The notes: generated from the letters alone by a model not told the origin. A stretch of DNA of 64,000 nt from Clitoria ternatea (GCA_037962975.1 CM075671.1:15361001-15425000), one strand, 5' to 3'. Numbered from the stretch's first letter, positions 22,247 to 34,232 are shown. Numbers and translations are program-made.

Positions 22247-23409
22247 GAAGAAAATTGGCATTGGATTCTCCATAAATGACATCATTTCTACTTTTTCAAT
22301 TTGTCCAAATTTGATGTCAATTTCCCCAATTTTCTCTAATTATCCAACCAAACTAGGGCCCACCAATAATAAACCACCGTGACCTTTCTTTTTCTTTTTC
22401 TCTTTTTTTTTTTAATTTTCGTTTTTTTTTGGACCCCCCTTTTTTTTGGACCTTTTTTTTGGCCCATTTCCCTTTTTTTTGGCTTCTTTTTTTTTTTGTT
22501 TTTTTTGTTTGGGCCCTTTTTTCTCTTCTTTTTTTTCTTTTTTCTCTTTGGCCCTTTTTATTTTTTTTATTTTATTTTCGTTTTTTTATTTTTTTTATTA
22601 TTTTTTTAATTTTTTTTTCTGATTTTTTTTTGCCCATTTATTTTTCTGATTTTTTTTGGGCCTTTTATTTAAAGGTACAAATGGAAACATAAATTATTTA
22701 TTACATATATGGAAATATATAAAATATCCAATAAATATAAATTATTACCCACACTATAAGGAGTAAAAAGGTAGTCACAAAACATCGTCTTCCCTCCCTT
22801 ATTCTTTCCTCTTGGTTTCGGCATCCATCAGCCATTGCTTGAGAGAAATGAAGAGAATTGATGAAATGAGAGGTGTGGTAGGAAATGAAGAGGGATTGGG
22901 TATTTATAGAGATGGGGAAGGGTTACTATTCCAACGGTCACTATGCAATTTTTAATATTTTTTTTTTTAAAATATGATCCGGGGTGGCAATCTGGACTGG
23001 GCGGGGTTCTAAGCACTGTACCGCGTCACCAACGAGAACTGGTAAGTCATAACCGGGGTCTGAAATCATTGGTCAGCTACAGACATTTCTCTTCACCTCG
23101 GTTAAATATTAAGCATTGGGGACTCTCCTACAGGTGTACTTCCGGTGTGTCTTGAAGTTCAAGTACGGATTAACACATCAGTTTTAACTTGAAGAACCTC
23201 AGATTCCCTTCGAACTGAGGTGTAAAATACCGTACTCCACTGAGGCTGTACGAGCTTAGAACTAATGAGGTAACACCGGTCATGAAACCGTGCTAGGACC
23301 CCGGTTAATGCAGTCAACATTGACTCCGGACTCTAGGACAAAAAAACTCTTTTTTTTTTCTTTTTTTTTCTTTTTAATATATATCACCGGACAAAAATAG
23401 GTGTTCACA

Positions 23410-24173
23410 GGTATGTTAAATGGTAATAAGAATTAAAGCATTCATGCATCATAAGCATTCGGACGTACCATGGAATTTAGGGGTTCCATGATTGCCTACC
23501 CTGGTGGGGGGGTTACTCTATGATGAGTTAAGCCCTATTTTGTTGTGCGCCATGAAGTGTAGGGATTCATGTTTTATGTAAAGTTCTACTTATAATGTTT
23601 GTGTACTTTAGTACTTAAGCACCATGAAGTGTAGGGATTCATGGTAAATGCTAAAGCCCTATTTGTGTCTCTATGAGACTTTTACTGCAGTATTCCCACC
23701 AAAACAAATGGATCCAGCATGACATCATTTGACTAATTAAAAACTTACTATATACAAATGAACTTGTTTGACATATCCATCATATCATTATGATTGTTGA
23801 TTGTGTTTGTGCAATTTTATCTATTTTACACTTATTCTATATTCTGTCTCACTCTTACATCAATTTTTACAGTGAATGCCACACAGAATGAAGATTGATG
23901 TCCTGATGGATGCCTATATGAATTATTACTTGGACTTTGATTTTTATTTATATCTACTGAGTTGTAATAAATATAACGTATTATGTACTGTTATTATTCT
24001 AAATCGTTTCCGCTATGCAAATATTTTATGAATTTTATTAATCACGACTAGTATGCATGATAATATTTCGCAACTATCGAATTTTATATGAACTCTGACT
24101 TTAAGTTATAAATTTTAAAATGATCTTTTAAAAACGCGAAAAATTTATTCGGAAAATTACACGGGACGTCACA
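23410..24173 (+). repeat. Right remnant of the older chromovirus-type LTR
   Basis: Begins with the GGTAT duplication and ends GGGACGTCACA at 24173. The last 100 bases (AAAAATTTATTCGGAAAA and neighbours) resemble the end of the LTR copy at 34100-34232, so it is a diverged LTR in plus orientation. It is joined directly, without a PBS, to the truncated integrase of the next element. Confidence 0.6.
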
Positions 24174-25595
24174 TTTAGCATCATAATAGCTTTTTTGACG
24201 GTCCTGAGAAACTTTTAATTTATTTCTGATCAGTTTAATCTGTTCTGTCATTGATTGAACCATTTCAGGCCCCAATACTAGGACGTCACTACCATCAGCC
24301 CAACATAAAGGAGTTTGGCATTTTCTACCGTATAAAGCCTCATAAGGAGCCATACCAATACTGCTATGGAAGCTATTGTTATAAGTAAACTCAATCAAAG
24401 GTAAATACTGCTCCCAACTTCCTCCATGTTCTATCACACATGCCCGAAGCAAATCTTCCAGAGTTTGTATTGTACATTCAGATTGTCCATCTGTTTGAGG
24501 ATGATATGCGGAGCTCATTTTTAACTCAGTGCCTAGCTCACGTTGTAAACTTCTCCAAAATTTAGAAGTAAAACAAAGATCACGATCTGGCACAATACTG
24601 GAGGGTATACCATGCAACCTTATAATTTCTTTCACATAAATATTAGCAAGCTTTTCCAAAGACCATCTCATATTAATAGCAAGAAAATAAGCACTCTTCG
24701 TTAATCGATCAACAACAACCCATATAGCATCACATCCAGCACGAGAACGAGGCAAACCCGATACGAAGTCCATAGAGATACTATCCCACTTCCATATCAG
24801 AATATCAAGTGGTTGTGCTAACCCTGAAGGTTTCTGATGCTCCACTTTAGACTTTAAGCACACTATACAGGATGCCACATATTCAACTATCATTTTCTTC
24901 ATCCCCGACCACCAAAATTGTTGCCATAAGTCTTGATACATTTTCGTCACACCTGGATGAATACTTAATGAACTCTTATGAGCCTCTGATAGAATCTGTG
25001 TTCGAAATTCACCATCGGAGGGCACTATAATACGGTTCTTAAACCGCCATAGCCCATTAGAATCTCTATTCAAAGGTAGATTCTTGCCCCGATCTTGGGC
25101 ATCAATTAACTGTTTTACATCAGTGTCATTCCCTTGACATTTAGATAGAGATTTTAAAAACTCATTAGTAATTTTTAACATCCCAATTAACATACGATCA
25201 GGAGAATGAACTACTACAGCTAGATGCATATCACGAAAACTCTCTAGTAGTTTATATTCCTCTATCATTAAATATGCAATATGAAGAGATTTCCTGCTTA
25301 AAGCATCGGCAACCACATTTGCTTTGCTTGGATGGTATTTTAATTCAAAATCATAATCTTTTAAATATTCCATCCACCGCCTCTGCCTCATATTCAATTC
25401 TTTTTGATCGAATAAGTACTTCAAACTTTTATGATCACTAAACACAACAAAACGGGAGCCATAAAGATAATGTCTCCAAATTTTCAATACAAATACAACT
25501 GCCGCTAACTCTAAGTCGTGAGTAGGATAATTCTGCTCATGAAGCCTCAACTGCCTAGAATCATATGCTATAACTATATCTTCTTGCATTAACAC
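24174..25595 (-). pseudogene. Chromovirus RNase H end and integrase, truncated
   Basis: Open from 25595 for about 470 codons. RNase H residues are seen first (SRQLRLHEQNYPTHDLELAA, VFSDHKSLKYL), then the integrase zinc finger (HPGVTKMYQDLW... CIVCLKSK), catalytic D in SMDFVSGLP, D in VPDRDLCF and E in GQSECTIQTLEDLL. After SYYDAKCDV the frame runs into the flanking LTR at 24173, so the C-terminal GPF/GPY and chromodomain parts are absent. An indel at about 25590 (a run of G) separates it from the RT frame. Confidence 0.85.
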
Positions 25596-26654
25596 ACCCC
25601 CAAGCCAGATTTAGAGGCATCACAATATACAACAAATTCTCTGGTCACATCGGGTAAAGCAAGCACAGGGGCAGAAGTCAATTTCTTTTTCAATTCATTA
25701 AAACTTTGTTCACATTCATCAGTCCAAACAAAAGGACATCCCTTCCTAGTTAATTTGGTCATAGGAAGTGCAATACGAGAGAAACCTTCTATGAAACGTC
25801 GGTAATACCTAGCTAAACCAAGAAAGCTTCGAATCTTAGTAATAGATTTTGGCCTCTCCCAATTCATAACTGCAATTGTCTTAGAAGGATCAACAGAAAC
25901 TCCATCACTAGAAATTACATGCCCCAAAAACTGAATACTTTTAACCCAGAATTCACATTTTGACAATTTTGCATATAACTGTCTCTCTCGTAAAATTTGT
26001 AAAATAATACGGAGATGCTGAACATGTTCACTCTCGGATCTTGAATATACTAGTATATCATCAATAAACACTACTACAAACTGATCCAAGAAAGGATGAA
26101 AGATTTGATTCATATAACTCATGAATACCGCCGGAGCATTAGTAACTCCAAATGGCATCACCACATACTCATAATGATCGTATCTTGTTCGAAAAGTAGT
26201 TTTCCGAATATCCTCAGGTTTTACTCTAATCTGATGATATCCGAATCGTAAGTCAATCTTAGAAAAGATACATGCGCCCCGTAACTGGTCAAGTAAATCA
26301 TCAATCCTTGGTAAAGGATATTTATTTTTAACTGTCAATTTATTTAACTGACGGTAGTCAATACACATTCTCATACTCCCATCTTTCTTTCGTACCAATA
26401 GTACAGGAGCACCCCAAGGAGAAGCACTAGGTCTAATAAAACCTTTACTTAACAGTTCCTCAACTTGCTTTTTCACCTCAGTTAACTCTATAGATGACAT
26501 ACGATACGGTGCACGTGACACTGGCTCGGTACCCAAAACTAAGTCAATCACAAAATCAATTTCCCGGTTTGGAGGTAACCCAGGAATATCTTCCAGAAAC
26601 ACATCCGAAAATTCACTTACCACAGGTATATCAGCAAGAATCAAATTACCTATC
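25589..26654 (-). pseudogene. Chromovirus reverse transcriptase
   Basis: RT with DIPGLPPNREIDFVIDL, SMRMCIDYRQLNKLTVKN, FSKIDLRFGYHQI and catalytic VVFIDDILVYS (FIDD form) near 26060, then CEFWVKSIQFLGHVIS and the thumb. The RNase H start (YCDASKSGLG) ends it at a frame break. It is in a different frame from protease; a change of frame lies at about 26655-26700. Confidence 0.88.
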
Positions 26655-26684
26655 CCTGTAAAATAACAATAACAAAAAGAAATA

Positions 26685-27143
26685 TTAACATACCAAATCA
26701 TTAGGAGTGGATTCAACAGGAAAAACCACCATTTTACGATAGCAATCCACCAGAATCTGATTGGCAGATAACCAATCCATTCCCAGAATAATATCCAGAT
26801 TTTTCAAGGGCATACAGATTAAATTTGCATTAAAAGTTCGACCTTCAATTGATAAATTTACTCCTTCACACATAGTCATAGTCTTAACCTCAGAACCAGT
26901 CGGTGCAGACACAATTATAGCATTATTCATCAATACCATAGGTAATTCAAGATCTCTAGCACAACTTTCAGCAATAAACAAGTGAGTAGCTCCAGAATCA
27001 TACATCACATCTACAGGATTACCAAAAAGAGAACACTTACTGTGCACTAGTTGATCATTATGAATGGCATCAGAAGCATCAAAAGCAAACACTCTCCCAG
27101 TAATAACATTCTGAGCATTAGCAGACTGTATGGTATCAGATTG
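26685..27143 (-). pseudogene. Chromovirus aspartic protease
   Basis: Carries VMYDSGATHLFI (the D-S-G active site) near 27000 and DIILGMDWLSANQILVDC near 26760. Same frame as gag, but cut off from it by TGA at 27144-27146. Confidence 0.82.
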
Positions 27144-28133
27144 TCAGATTGGGCCTTCTCGAGCCCCACTACGTCCACCCCTCTGAAACCTACCACCCTG
27201 ATTCGCGGGAGTAAAACCCCTACCCCCTTGTACATTCTTGTGCTGCCTCATAGGACAATCGGGCCTAAGATGCCCAGTCTGACCACAATGATAGCATATA
27301 GGCAATTCAAATCTACAGTTTCTAGCCAAATGTCCTTCTGCACCACATTTAAAACAAACTTGATTATCAGAACAAGCACTGCCTTGACCTCTAACTGGAG
27401 AAGAAGATGAAGAAGAAGATCTACTTCGACTAAATCTCTGCTTTTTAAATTCAACTCCTTTAATTCTCAACTGAGATTTATCTTTTCTGAAAGAAACCCT
27501 CTGCATCTGAACATTTTCAGCCAACTGTGCTTTATTAACAAGTTCAGCATAGTCCCTAATCCCCAAAGGTGCAATAGCAGTACGAAGCTCTATTCTCAAA
27601 CCAGACTCATATTTAGCACTTTTGTTACTTTTAGTACCTTCTAAGGAAAAAGGGTAATAAAAGTCATATAACTCATCAAATTTAGCTGTATATTCAGCTA
27701 CAGACATCCTTCCCTGTTCAAGATGTAAGAATTCTATCTCTTTTATAGTTTTATAATTATTAGGAAAGTATTTTGCCAAAAACCTCTTTTTAAAATTGAC
27801 CCAGTTTAAGGCCTCATTAGCATTGATCATCTGAGGTTTGGCACGTGTCCACCAGACCCTAGCTTCATCACGCAACTGATAAGTAGAGAATACCACTTTT
27901 TGTTCCTCAGTACATTCAAAATAATCAAACATTTGTTCCATTTCTCTGAGCCATATATAAGCTCCATCATAATCACGTCCACCCTTATACACTGAGGGAT
28001 TACGTTTTAAAAATTTATCAAAGGTTGGGCCAGATTCAGCCCTTCCCACCAGCTGAGAAAACTTTTCTAAGAAGTCACCCTCAGGGGTTGAATTAGAAGT
28101 ACCAACCATTCTACAATTAACATAACACACCAT
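27144..28133 (-). pseudogene. Chromovirus gag
   Basis: 329 codons, beginning about 210 bases inside the LTR. The Retrotrans_gag core (PSVYKGGRDYDGAY, CTEEQKVVFSTYQL, FLAKYFPNNYKTIKEIEFL) is at residues 45-150; a Ser-rich linker is followed by two perfect CCHC knuckles at about 262-300 (CFKCGAEGHLARNC and CYHCGQTGHLRPDC). It ends REGPI then TGA in a position where related elements continue into protease, so the stop is probably a mutation. Other than that it is intact. Confidence 0.85.
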
Positions 28134-28340
28134 TAATACTCAAACAAATTAAACATAGTCCAAAATCAATACCTCAATACCAGGGAGTGCGGCTAACGGA
28201 TAACTAGTGAGCACAATGCCAGGATTCCTGAAAATTCACTTTTGCACATATACAATTCCATCCATACAAATAAATACACAAACAAATCTTACTACTTTCT
28301 ATCATTTCTACCCACAAGGTTTACAATCCTGAATAGTCTT

Positions 28341-28352
28341 GCTCTGATACCA
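28341..28352 (-). promoter_or_regulatory. Chromovirus primer binding site
   Basis: The minus strand reads TGGTATCAGAGC, the initiator tRNA-Met primer site common in plant retroelements, two bases inside the LTR end. Confidence 0.9.
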
Positions 28353-28354
28353 AT

Positions 28355-30583
28355 TGTGACATCCCTCCTTAAATAATGTTTATTTTATTCAATTTATTGA
28401 TTTTCACAATAAATTTTTCACGTTTCTGATAATTAAATTGCATCACAATAATAATAAAAATGTATCTTATAAAAATTATCTAAATTATAATTTAAAATAA
28501 ATAATTTATAGTCCTCAAAATCATTTAAGTTGAAGAAAACTCAAAACCTGAAACAGGGGTCTGACGCTACACGCCAGTCCCACGCTAGGCGTGAGCGTGC
28601 ATTCGTAGCCCTGACGCTGAGCACCAGGATGACGCTATGCGTGGATTTATCAGTGACAGCACCTGATGCTGTCACACATTTTAGGCCTTTTGACCAATTA
28701 CTAACTTATCCAATTAGCTCATTTCAAGTCTAATTGCCACAAAACTTAATGGTCTATATGTTTTCCCCATTCTGAAACTATTGGCGATGTTCATTCGCCA
28801 AAATTCTAACATATGCTCAATTTATGCACGAAATACAACTTAACCACTTTATGTGCAACACTCTTACACCAAACACCCTAAATGATTCTTAAATGATCCA
28901 AAGCCAATATATACCACTTTTAAATATTCTTATGAACCTATTAATACCTTGCAAAGATATTGAAACTCACTGAAACTCAAATTCACCTATCCAGTTTCTT
29001 AAAATTATAAGGATGGCTACCAGTTCAAATCTCTAAATCTATTTGCTTCATCAATACAACATTCAATCATTTTAAGCAGCCATTTTAGCACTCATACATT
29101 CACAGAACATGCCTATAATGCATGATTTACTATAGTATGGCTCTATCCCATAACCATAATCATCCAACAGTACCTGGTCATCACACATGCATGATATCTA
29201 ATGGCACAATGCCCTTATATAATCACATCACCCAAACCACACACATATTATACTATGCATAAGTTCACACTCCCACAGATTTACACACATATATCCACAT
29301 ATATCTACCGATGGCTCAGTGCCATTAGGCATCACAAACAAGTAACAACAATATATACTTCTACAAGTTTATAAGATAATATATTCACATATAAATATAT
29401 ACAATATATACATTCCAAACTCCTCTGGCATTACTCCTTGCTCACTTTGTACTGGTTTCCGCAGCATCCGCAACATCCTTGGGCTTATTCACTGTGAATA
29501 TAAAGTAAGGGTGAGTATATATCACAAGAATGATACAACTACATAATCAGAGTTGATATCACCTGGAGAATCGCATTCTCCTGCCTGGGTTATTGATCCA
29601 CTAAACTTTCCTCATATGAACCCAACATATCATAATCCATCATAATCATCATAAATTCATTATGTTCACATCATAACAAATATCTCGCAACATTGAGATA
29701 AATTAATTATAAGCACCCATACTTAATCAATTCATTTCATAATTCATTATTTCAATCATATCATTATCATATCAATGCAATAATCTGCATATCAGTCAAG
29801 GAGTATAATTCACAACTAACTCTCATATACATCAGACACCTAGTATCCGGATACTAACGAATCAGCCACCAGCTGGGAGTCTACCGACATCCTGTGAACA
29901 CATCCTGGTTCACCGAGCCCGGTATCATAAACCGTCTCCCCACCTCAACCACTGGGTCTCTTCTTGGATCACTGGGTAGCTCAACTAGGCCTCTACATGG
30001 ACCACGGGAGCCAAAAGCGAGGGGTAATCTATACCGAATGGCTGTTCACAACACATATCATGCATATATAACATATAACAATATATCTCATCATATACAC
30101 ATTATTCATTTTAAATCATAAATATACATTATATAATCATTAAATGATTTTAGCATACAAGCCAACTCACAACATAAGAACCACATCTCGGCATAAAAGC
30201 CACATCTCGACATAAACACCACATCTCTCGGCATAAAAGCCACATCTCAATATAAACACCACATCTCTCAGCATAAAAGCCACATCTCTCGGCATAAAAG
30301 CCACATCTTGGCATAAAAGCCACATCTCGGCATAAAAGCCACAATCTTTAAATATCATAATCATACTTTACATTCATAATATTCACATAATCAAACATAA
30401 CTTTATATCTTCTATATCACAATAATTCAATATTTCATCACTCTATATTATGCACATTCTAGGCATACTTTATACATTATTTTCCATCTTATTCACAATT
30501 CACATCTCATTTATTACCATTCTATTTTCCATAATTGTCAAATACAACGTATAACCACATACATAATCTAATCACATATTCTC

Positions 30584-30617
<34 letters not shown>

Positions 30618-31483
30618 ATCTCATACTTTCACAGATTTAATTTTTCAACATAATTATCATAAATCTGTAATCAAATATATACTATACTACTCCCCTTACC
30701 TCACTGTCGATGCTCTAAACTCAATTACCAAGATCAATGCGCCGCAACCACTAAAAGATAAAATTACAAAGAGGTTTAAGGTTTTAACCGTTCAAACCTT
30801 AATTCAACTTAGGAATATGCTCAGAAATTACTTTCTAAAGCTTTAAAAGCTTACCAAAACTGAAACCACAAGTTCTCCGAGAAACCCCTTTTCCGCTAAT
30901 CTTTCAATGGCTCATTCGCAACCTATATAAAGCGGAATTCAAATTCGTCACTCAATCCTTCTTTTGAACACCATAAGGAAACTTTTAATCGGTTTAGAAT
31001 CTTAAAATTCAAAGTTCCCTTGTTTTTCCCAAAAATGGATAAAGGTAGAAAATCTCCATAGAATTCAAAATTGAAAGATCCCATGCGTTAATCTTAAGTT
31101 TCTTACCTCTAATCCATAATTAATTTCAGATTCCAACCTCTTGTTGGCCTTTAATTGTCGCAGGGAAAAGAGAGAAGAAGAAGAACACCAAAACTTATGT
31201 TTTTAACTTTTGCTCTGCAGGCTGTCATCTTGGGTCTTTATTCTGCCCGCGACACTGACGCTACGCGTCCCCCTGACGCTACGCGTCAAGTCTAAATTTT
31301 TATATGGACGCTACGCGTCCACTAACACTACTCGTCAAGTTTTACCCTGACGTTACGCGTCCCACTGACGCTACACGTCAGGTCCCAAATCAAAATTTTC
31401 TTTTTATTTTAATTTTACATCTTATAATAATCTTACTTTATTAAATATCCAAACTCATGAATATAAAACATAGGGATGTTACA
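28355..31483 (-). repeat. Chromovirus 5' LTR, 3.1 kb
   Basis: 3,129 bases between TGTGACATCCC (28355) and GGGATGTTACA (31483), imperfect inverted ends with TG...CA. The part 28355-30590 is repeated in inverted orientation at 32281-34232. It contains a 19-20-bp tandem array at 30176-30345, an AT microsatellite (30590-30614) and clusters of TGACGC/GCGTCA words at 28562-28644 and 31256-31382. A TATA-like word on the minus strand (TTTATATAGG) is near 30923. Confidence 0.88.
30176..30345. repeat. 19-20-bp tandem repeat in the chromovirus LTR
   Basis: About nine copies of CACATCTCGGCATAAAAGC with variants (CTCTCGG, TCAATATAAACAC). The inverted LTR copy has only three to four units (about 32362-32425), so copy number has changed since the two LTRs diverged. 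Confidence 0.85.
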
Positions 31484-32249
31484 TAAGCTAATTCCAATAG
31501 CAAAATTTAATCACTGTAAACATAAAATTAATAAATTAATATGAAATTCAAAATAACATTCTTAACATAAAAATAATAAAAATATAAAAAAATTAAACAA
31601 TTAACAATGATGATAAAAAATAAAAATTAAGACCCTATAAACATAAGAATTTAAAAAATATTTATATCAACAAGAATAAAGTTTCTAAATAATTTATATA
31701 ACAACATAAATTATAATGTAATTAACAAGTAATTTAGAAGGTGAATAGAAACACATACCAATTTTATGATTTTCCAATGTAACTGTTGTGATTGAGACTT
31801 GAGAGGGATCAAATCGTCAAAGTAGAAAAGAATTATAGAAACAAAAGAAGAGGAAATGAAAAATGATGAAAGAGTAGAAAAGAATTATAGAAACCAAAGA
31901 AGATGAAATGAATAATGATGGATGAAAATATAATTGTTATATATATATAATTATCGTTATATTTTTTTATCCGTTAATGTTAAGTCCTAATTTGCCAATT
32001 CCAATTTCCGCTAAAGTGTTGATTCCAATACATTAATGGCTTAGAAACATTTAATTTTAAAAAAACATAGCTAGTGAGGAATCGAACCTAGGACCATGTA
32101 GCAAAACTTACATATCCTTACCACTGAGCCATGTAATCCATATTGAAATTTATTGATTTTTTTGTATATAAGTTAAAAATTATTTATTTTGGGCCCCTAT
32201 TTTCAATGGGCCCTAGGCCATTGCCCTGGTTTCCAAGGCCCAGGGTCGG

Positions 32250-32257
<8 letters not shown>
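31484..32257. mobile_element. hAT-like transposon remnant
   Basis: AT-rich segment ending with GGGCCCTAGGCCATTGCCC and CCCAGGGTCGGCCCT. Terminal words of the CAGGGCCGGCCCTG kind are typical of plant hAT elements with TTF-type zinc fingers (from memory). Only one end is recognised, no transposase is present, and the outer boundary has dissolved into an AT microsatellite. It separates the two inverted LTR copies. Confidence 0.45.
32078..32131 (-). repeat. tRNA-like Pol III box pair (SINE head or tRNA relic)
   Basis: On the minus strand, TGGCTCAGTGGTAAGG (A-box-like) is followed 27 bases later by GGTTCGATTCC (B-box-like). Both boxes are intact, but I cannot draw acceptor or anticodon stems, so this is not a functional tRNA. 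It may be a tRNA-derived SINE head or part of the hAT remnant. Confidence 0.5.
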
Positions 32258-32280
<23 letters not shown>

Positions 32281-32283
<3 letters not shown>

Positions 32284-34232
32284 GAGACTATGTGATTAGA
32301 TTATGTATGTGGTTATATGTTGTAATTGACAGTTATGGAAAATAGAATGGTAATGAATGAGATGTGGCTTTTATGCCGAGATATGGCTTTTATGCCGAGA
32401 TGTGGTTTTTATGCCGTGAGTTGGCTTGCATGCTAAAATCAGTTAATGATTATATATTGTGTATTCATGATTAAAATAAATAATACGTATATGTTGAAAT
32501 TTATTGTTATATGCTGTATATGCATGATTTGTGTTGTGGACAGCCATTTGGTATAGATTACCCCTCGCTTTTGGCTCTCGTGGTCCATGTAGAGGCCCAA
32601 TTGAGCTACCCAGTGGTCCAGGAAGTGATCCAATGGTTGAGGTGGGGAGACGGTGTATGATACCGGGCTCGGTGAACTAGGATGTGTTCACGGGATGTCG
32701 ATGCGACTCCCAGCTGGTGGTTGATCGTTAGTATCTGGATACTAGGTGTCTGATGTATATGAGAGTCAGTTGTGAATTATACTCCTTGGCTGATATACAG
32801 GTTATTGCATTGACATGATAATGATATGATTGAAATAATGAATTGTAAAATGATTCGGTTAAGCATGGGTGCTTATAATTAATTCATCTCGATGTTGTGA
32901 GATATTTGTTATGATTTGAGCAGAATGAATTTATGATGAGTATGATGGATTATTATATGTTTGGTTCATATAAGGAAAGTTTAGTAGATCAATAACCCAG
33001 GCAGAAGAATGAGATTCTCCAGGTGATATCAACTCTGATTATGTAGTTATATCATTTTGTGTTAGATACTTACCCTTACTTTATGTTCACAGTAAATGAA
33101 CCCAAGGATGTTGCGGACGCTGCTGAAAACTAGTACAAACTGAGCAAGGAGTAATGCCAGAGGAGTTTAGAATGTATATTTTGTATATATATTCATATGT
33201 GAATATATTATCTTATAGACTTACAGAAGTATGTGTTGTTGTTACTTGTTTGTGATGACTAATGGCACTGAGCCATTGGTACATATATGTAGATATGTGT
33301 GTAAATCTGTGGGAGTATGAACTTATGCATAGTATAATATATTTATGGTTTGGGTGATGTGATTATGTAATGGCATTGAGCCATTAGATATTATGCATGT
33401 GTGATGACCAGGTACTATTGGATGATTATAGTTATGGCATAGAGCCATACTGTAGTAAATCATGCATTATAGGCAGGTTCTGTGATATGTAGTGTAATGG
33501 TTGTTTGAAATGATTGAATGCTGTGTTGATGAATTGAATAGATTTAGAGATTCGAACTAGTAGCCATCCTTTTGACTTTGAGAAATTGAATAGGTGAACT
33601 TGAGTTTTCGTAAGTTTTAATACATTTGCAAGGTATTAATAGGTTCATGAGAATATTTAAAAGTGATGTACATTGGCCTAGGGTTATTTGAGAACCATTT
33701 AGAGTGCTTGGTGTAATAGTGTTACACGTAAAGTGGTTAAGTTGTATTTTGTGCATAACCTGCGCTTACGTTGGAATTTTGGTAAACGGACATCGCCAAT
33801 AGTTCCAAAATGAGAAAAACATTTGGCCCATGAAATTTCGTGGCAATCGAATTTGAAATGGGCTAATTGGATAAGTTAGTAGTTGGCCAAAAGGCCTAAA
33901 ATGTGTGACAACATCAGGTGCTGTCACTGATAAGCCCACGCGTAGCGTCAGTCTGGGGCTCAGCGTCAGGGCTGCAAATGCACGCTCACGCCTAGCGTGA
34001 GGCTGACGCATAGCGTCAGACCCCTGTTTCAGGTTTTGAGTTTTCTTTAATTTAAATGGTTTTGAGGATTATAAGTTGTTTATTTAAATTATAAATTGGG
34101 TAATTTTTATAAGATACATTTTATTATTATTATTATTAAGATGTAATTTAATTATTAGAAACGTGAAAAATTTATTGTGAAAATCAATAAATTGGGTAAA
34201 AATAAATATTATTTAAGGAGGGATGTCACAAA
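32281..34232 (+). repeat. Inverted partial copy of the chromovirus LTR
   Basis: Reverse complement of about 28355-30590, ending AAGGAGGGATGTCACA at 34232. Its 5' part (equivalent to 30615-31483) is missing, with the break at an AT microsatellite in both copies. The following sequence is not a PBS, so this is a solo or 3' LTR in plus orientation. Small differences (fewer VNTR units) are scattered through it. Confidence 0.85.

Larger units (their letters stand above)
4322..23409 (-). mobile_element. Ogre-type Ty3/gypsy retrotransposon, structurally complete
   Basis: A 19.1-kb minus-strand element bounded by near-identical LTRs (4322-8692 and 19876-23409) and a perfect GGTAT duplication. In transcription order it has 5' LTR, PBS 19856-19873, leader, ORF1 17215-19134, gag-protease 13449-17039, an intron-like gap, pol 10048-13282, a 3' untranslated region with an 80-bp minisatellite, PPT at 8693-8708 and 3' LTR. 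An extra ORF before gag, a gap with splice signals between protease and RT, long LTRs and 3'UTR tandem repeats are the known hallmarks of Ogre (Tat lineage) elements in legumes. Pol carries a nonsense codon, a frameshift and an integrase deletion, so this copy is non-autonomous. High LTR similarity by eye suggests a fairly recent insertion; no divergence was computed. Confidence 0.92.
19876..23409 (-). repeat. Ogre 5' LTR (right copy)
   Basis: 3,534 bases with TG...CA ends, nearly identical to the left LTR except that it lacks the 860-bp nested LTR. It carries the 29-bp AT-rich array at about 21020-21540, a T/GGCCC tract at about 22380-22670 and a TATA box on the minus strand (TATAAATAG, 22238-22246). 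It would drive the genomic transcript. Confidence 0.92.
24174..31483 (-). mobile_element. Tekay/Del-like chromovirus, 3'-truncated
   Basis: Minus-strand Ty3/gypsy element with 5' LTR 28355-31483, PBS 28341-28352, gag, protease, RT, RNase H and integrase in that order. The 3' end of integrase, any chromodomain, the PPT and its own 3' LTR are missing; an inverted LTR fragment abuts instead. Gag wording (RDYDGAYIWLREMEQMF, YQLRDEARVWW), two CCHC knuckles and the 3.1-kb LTR point to the Del/Tekay clade. Confidence 0.85.

Noticed and set aside
26656..26693. Intron-like GTATGT...TTTTACAG at the protease-RT junction of the chromovirus
   Set aside because: Only 38 bases, below the usual minimum for plant introns, and removing it does not join the protease frame to the RT frame.
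30150..30364. Cys/Tyr-rich repeat protein on the minus strand
   Set aside because: It is the translated VNTR of the LTR; units vary in length by one or two bases and change frame.
32078..32131. Functional tRNA gene
   Set aside because: Only the A and B boxes match; acceptor and anticodon stems do not form.
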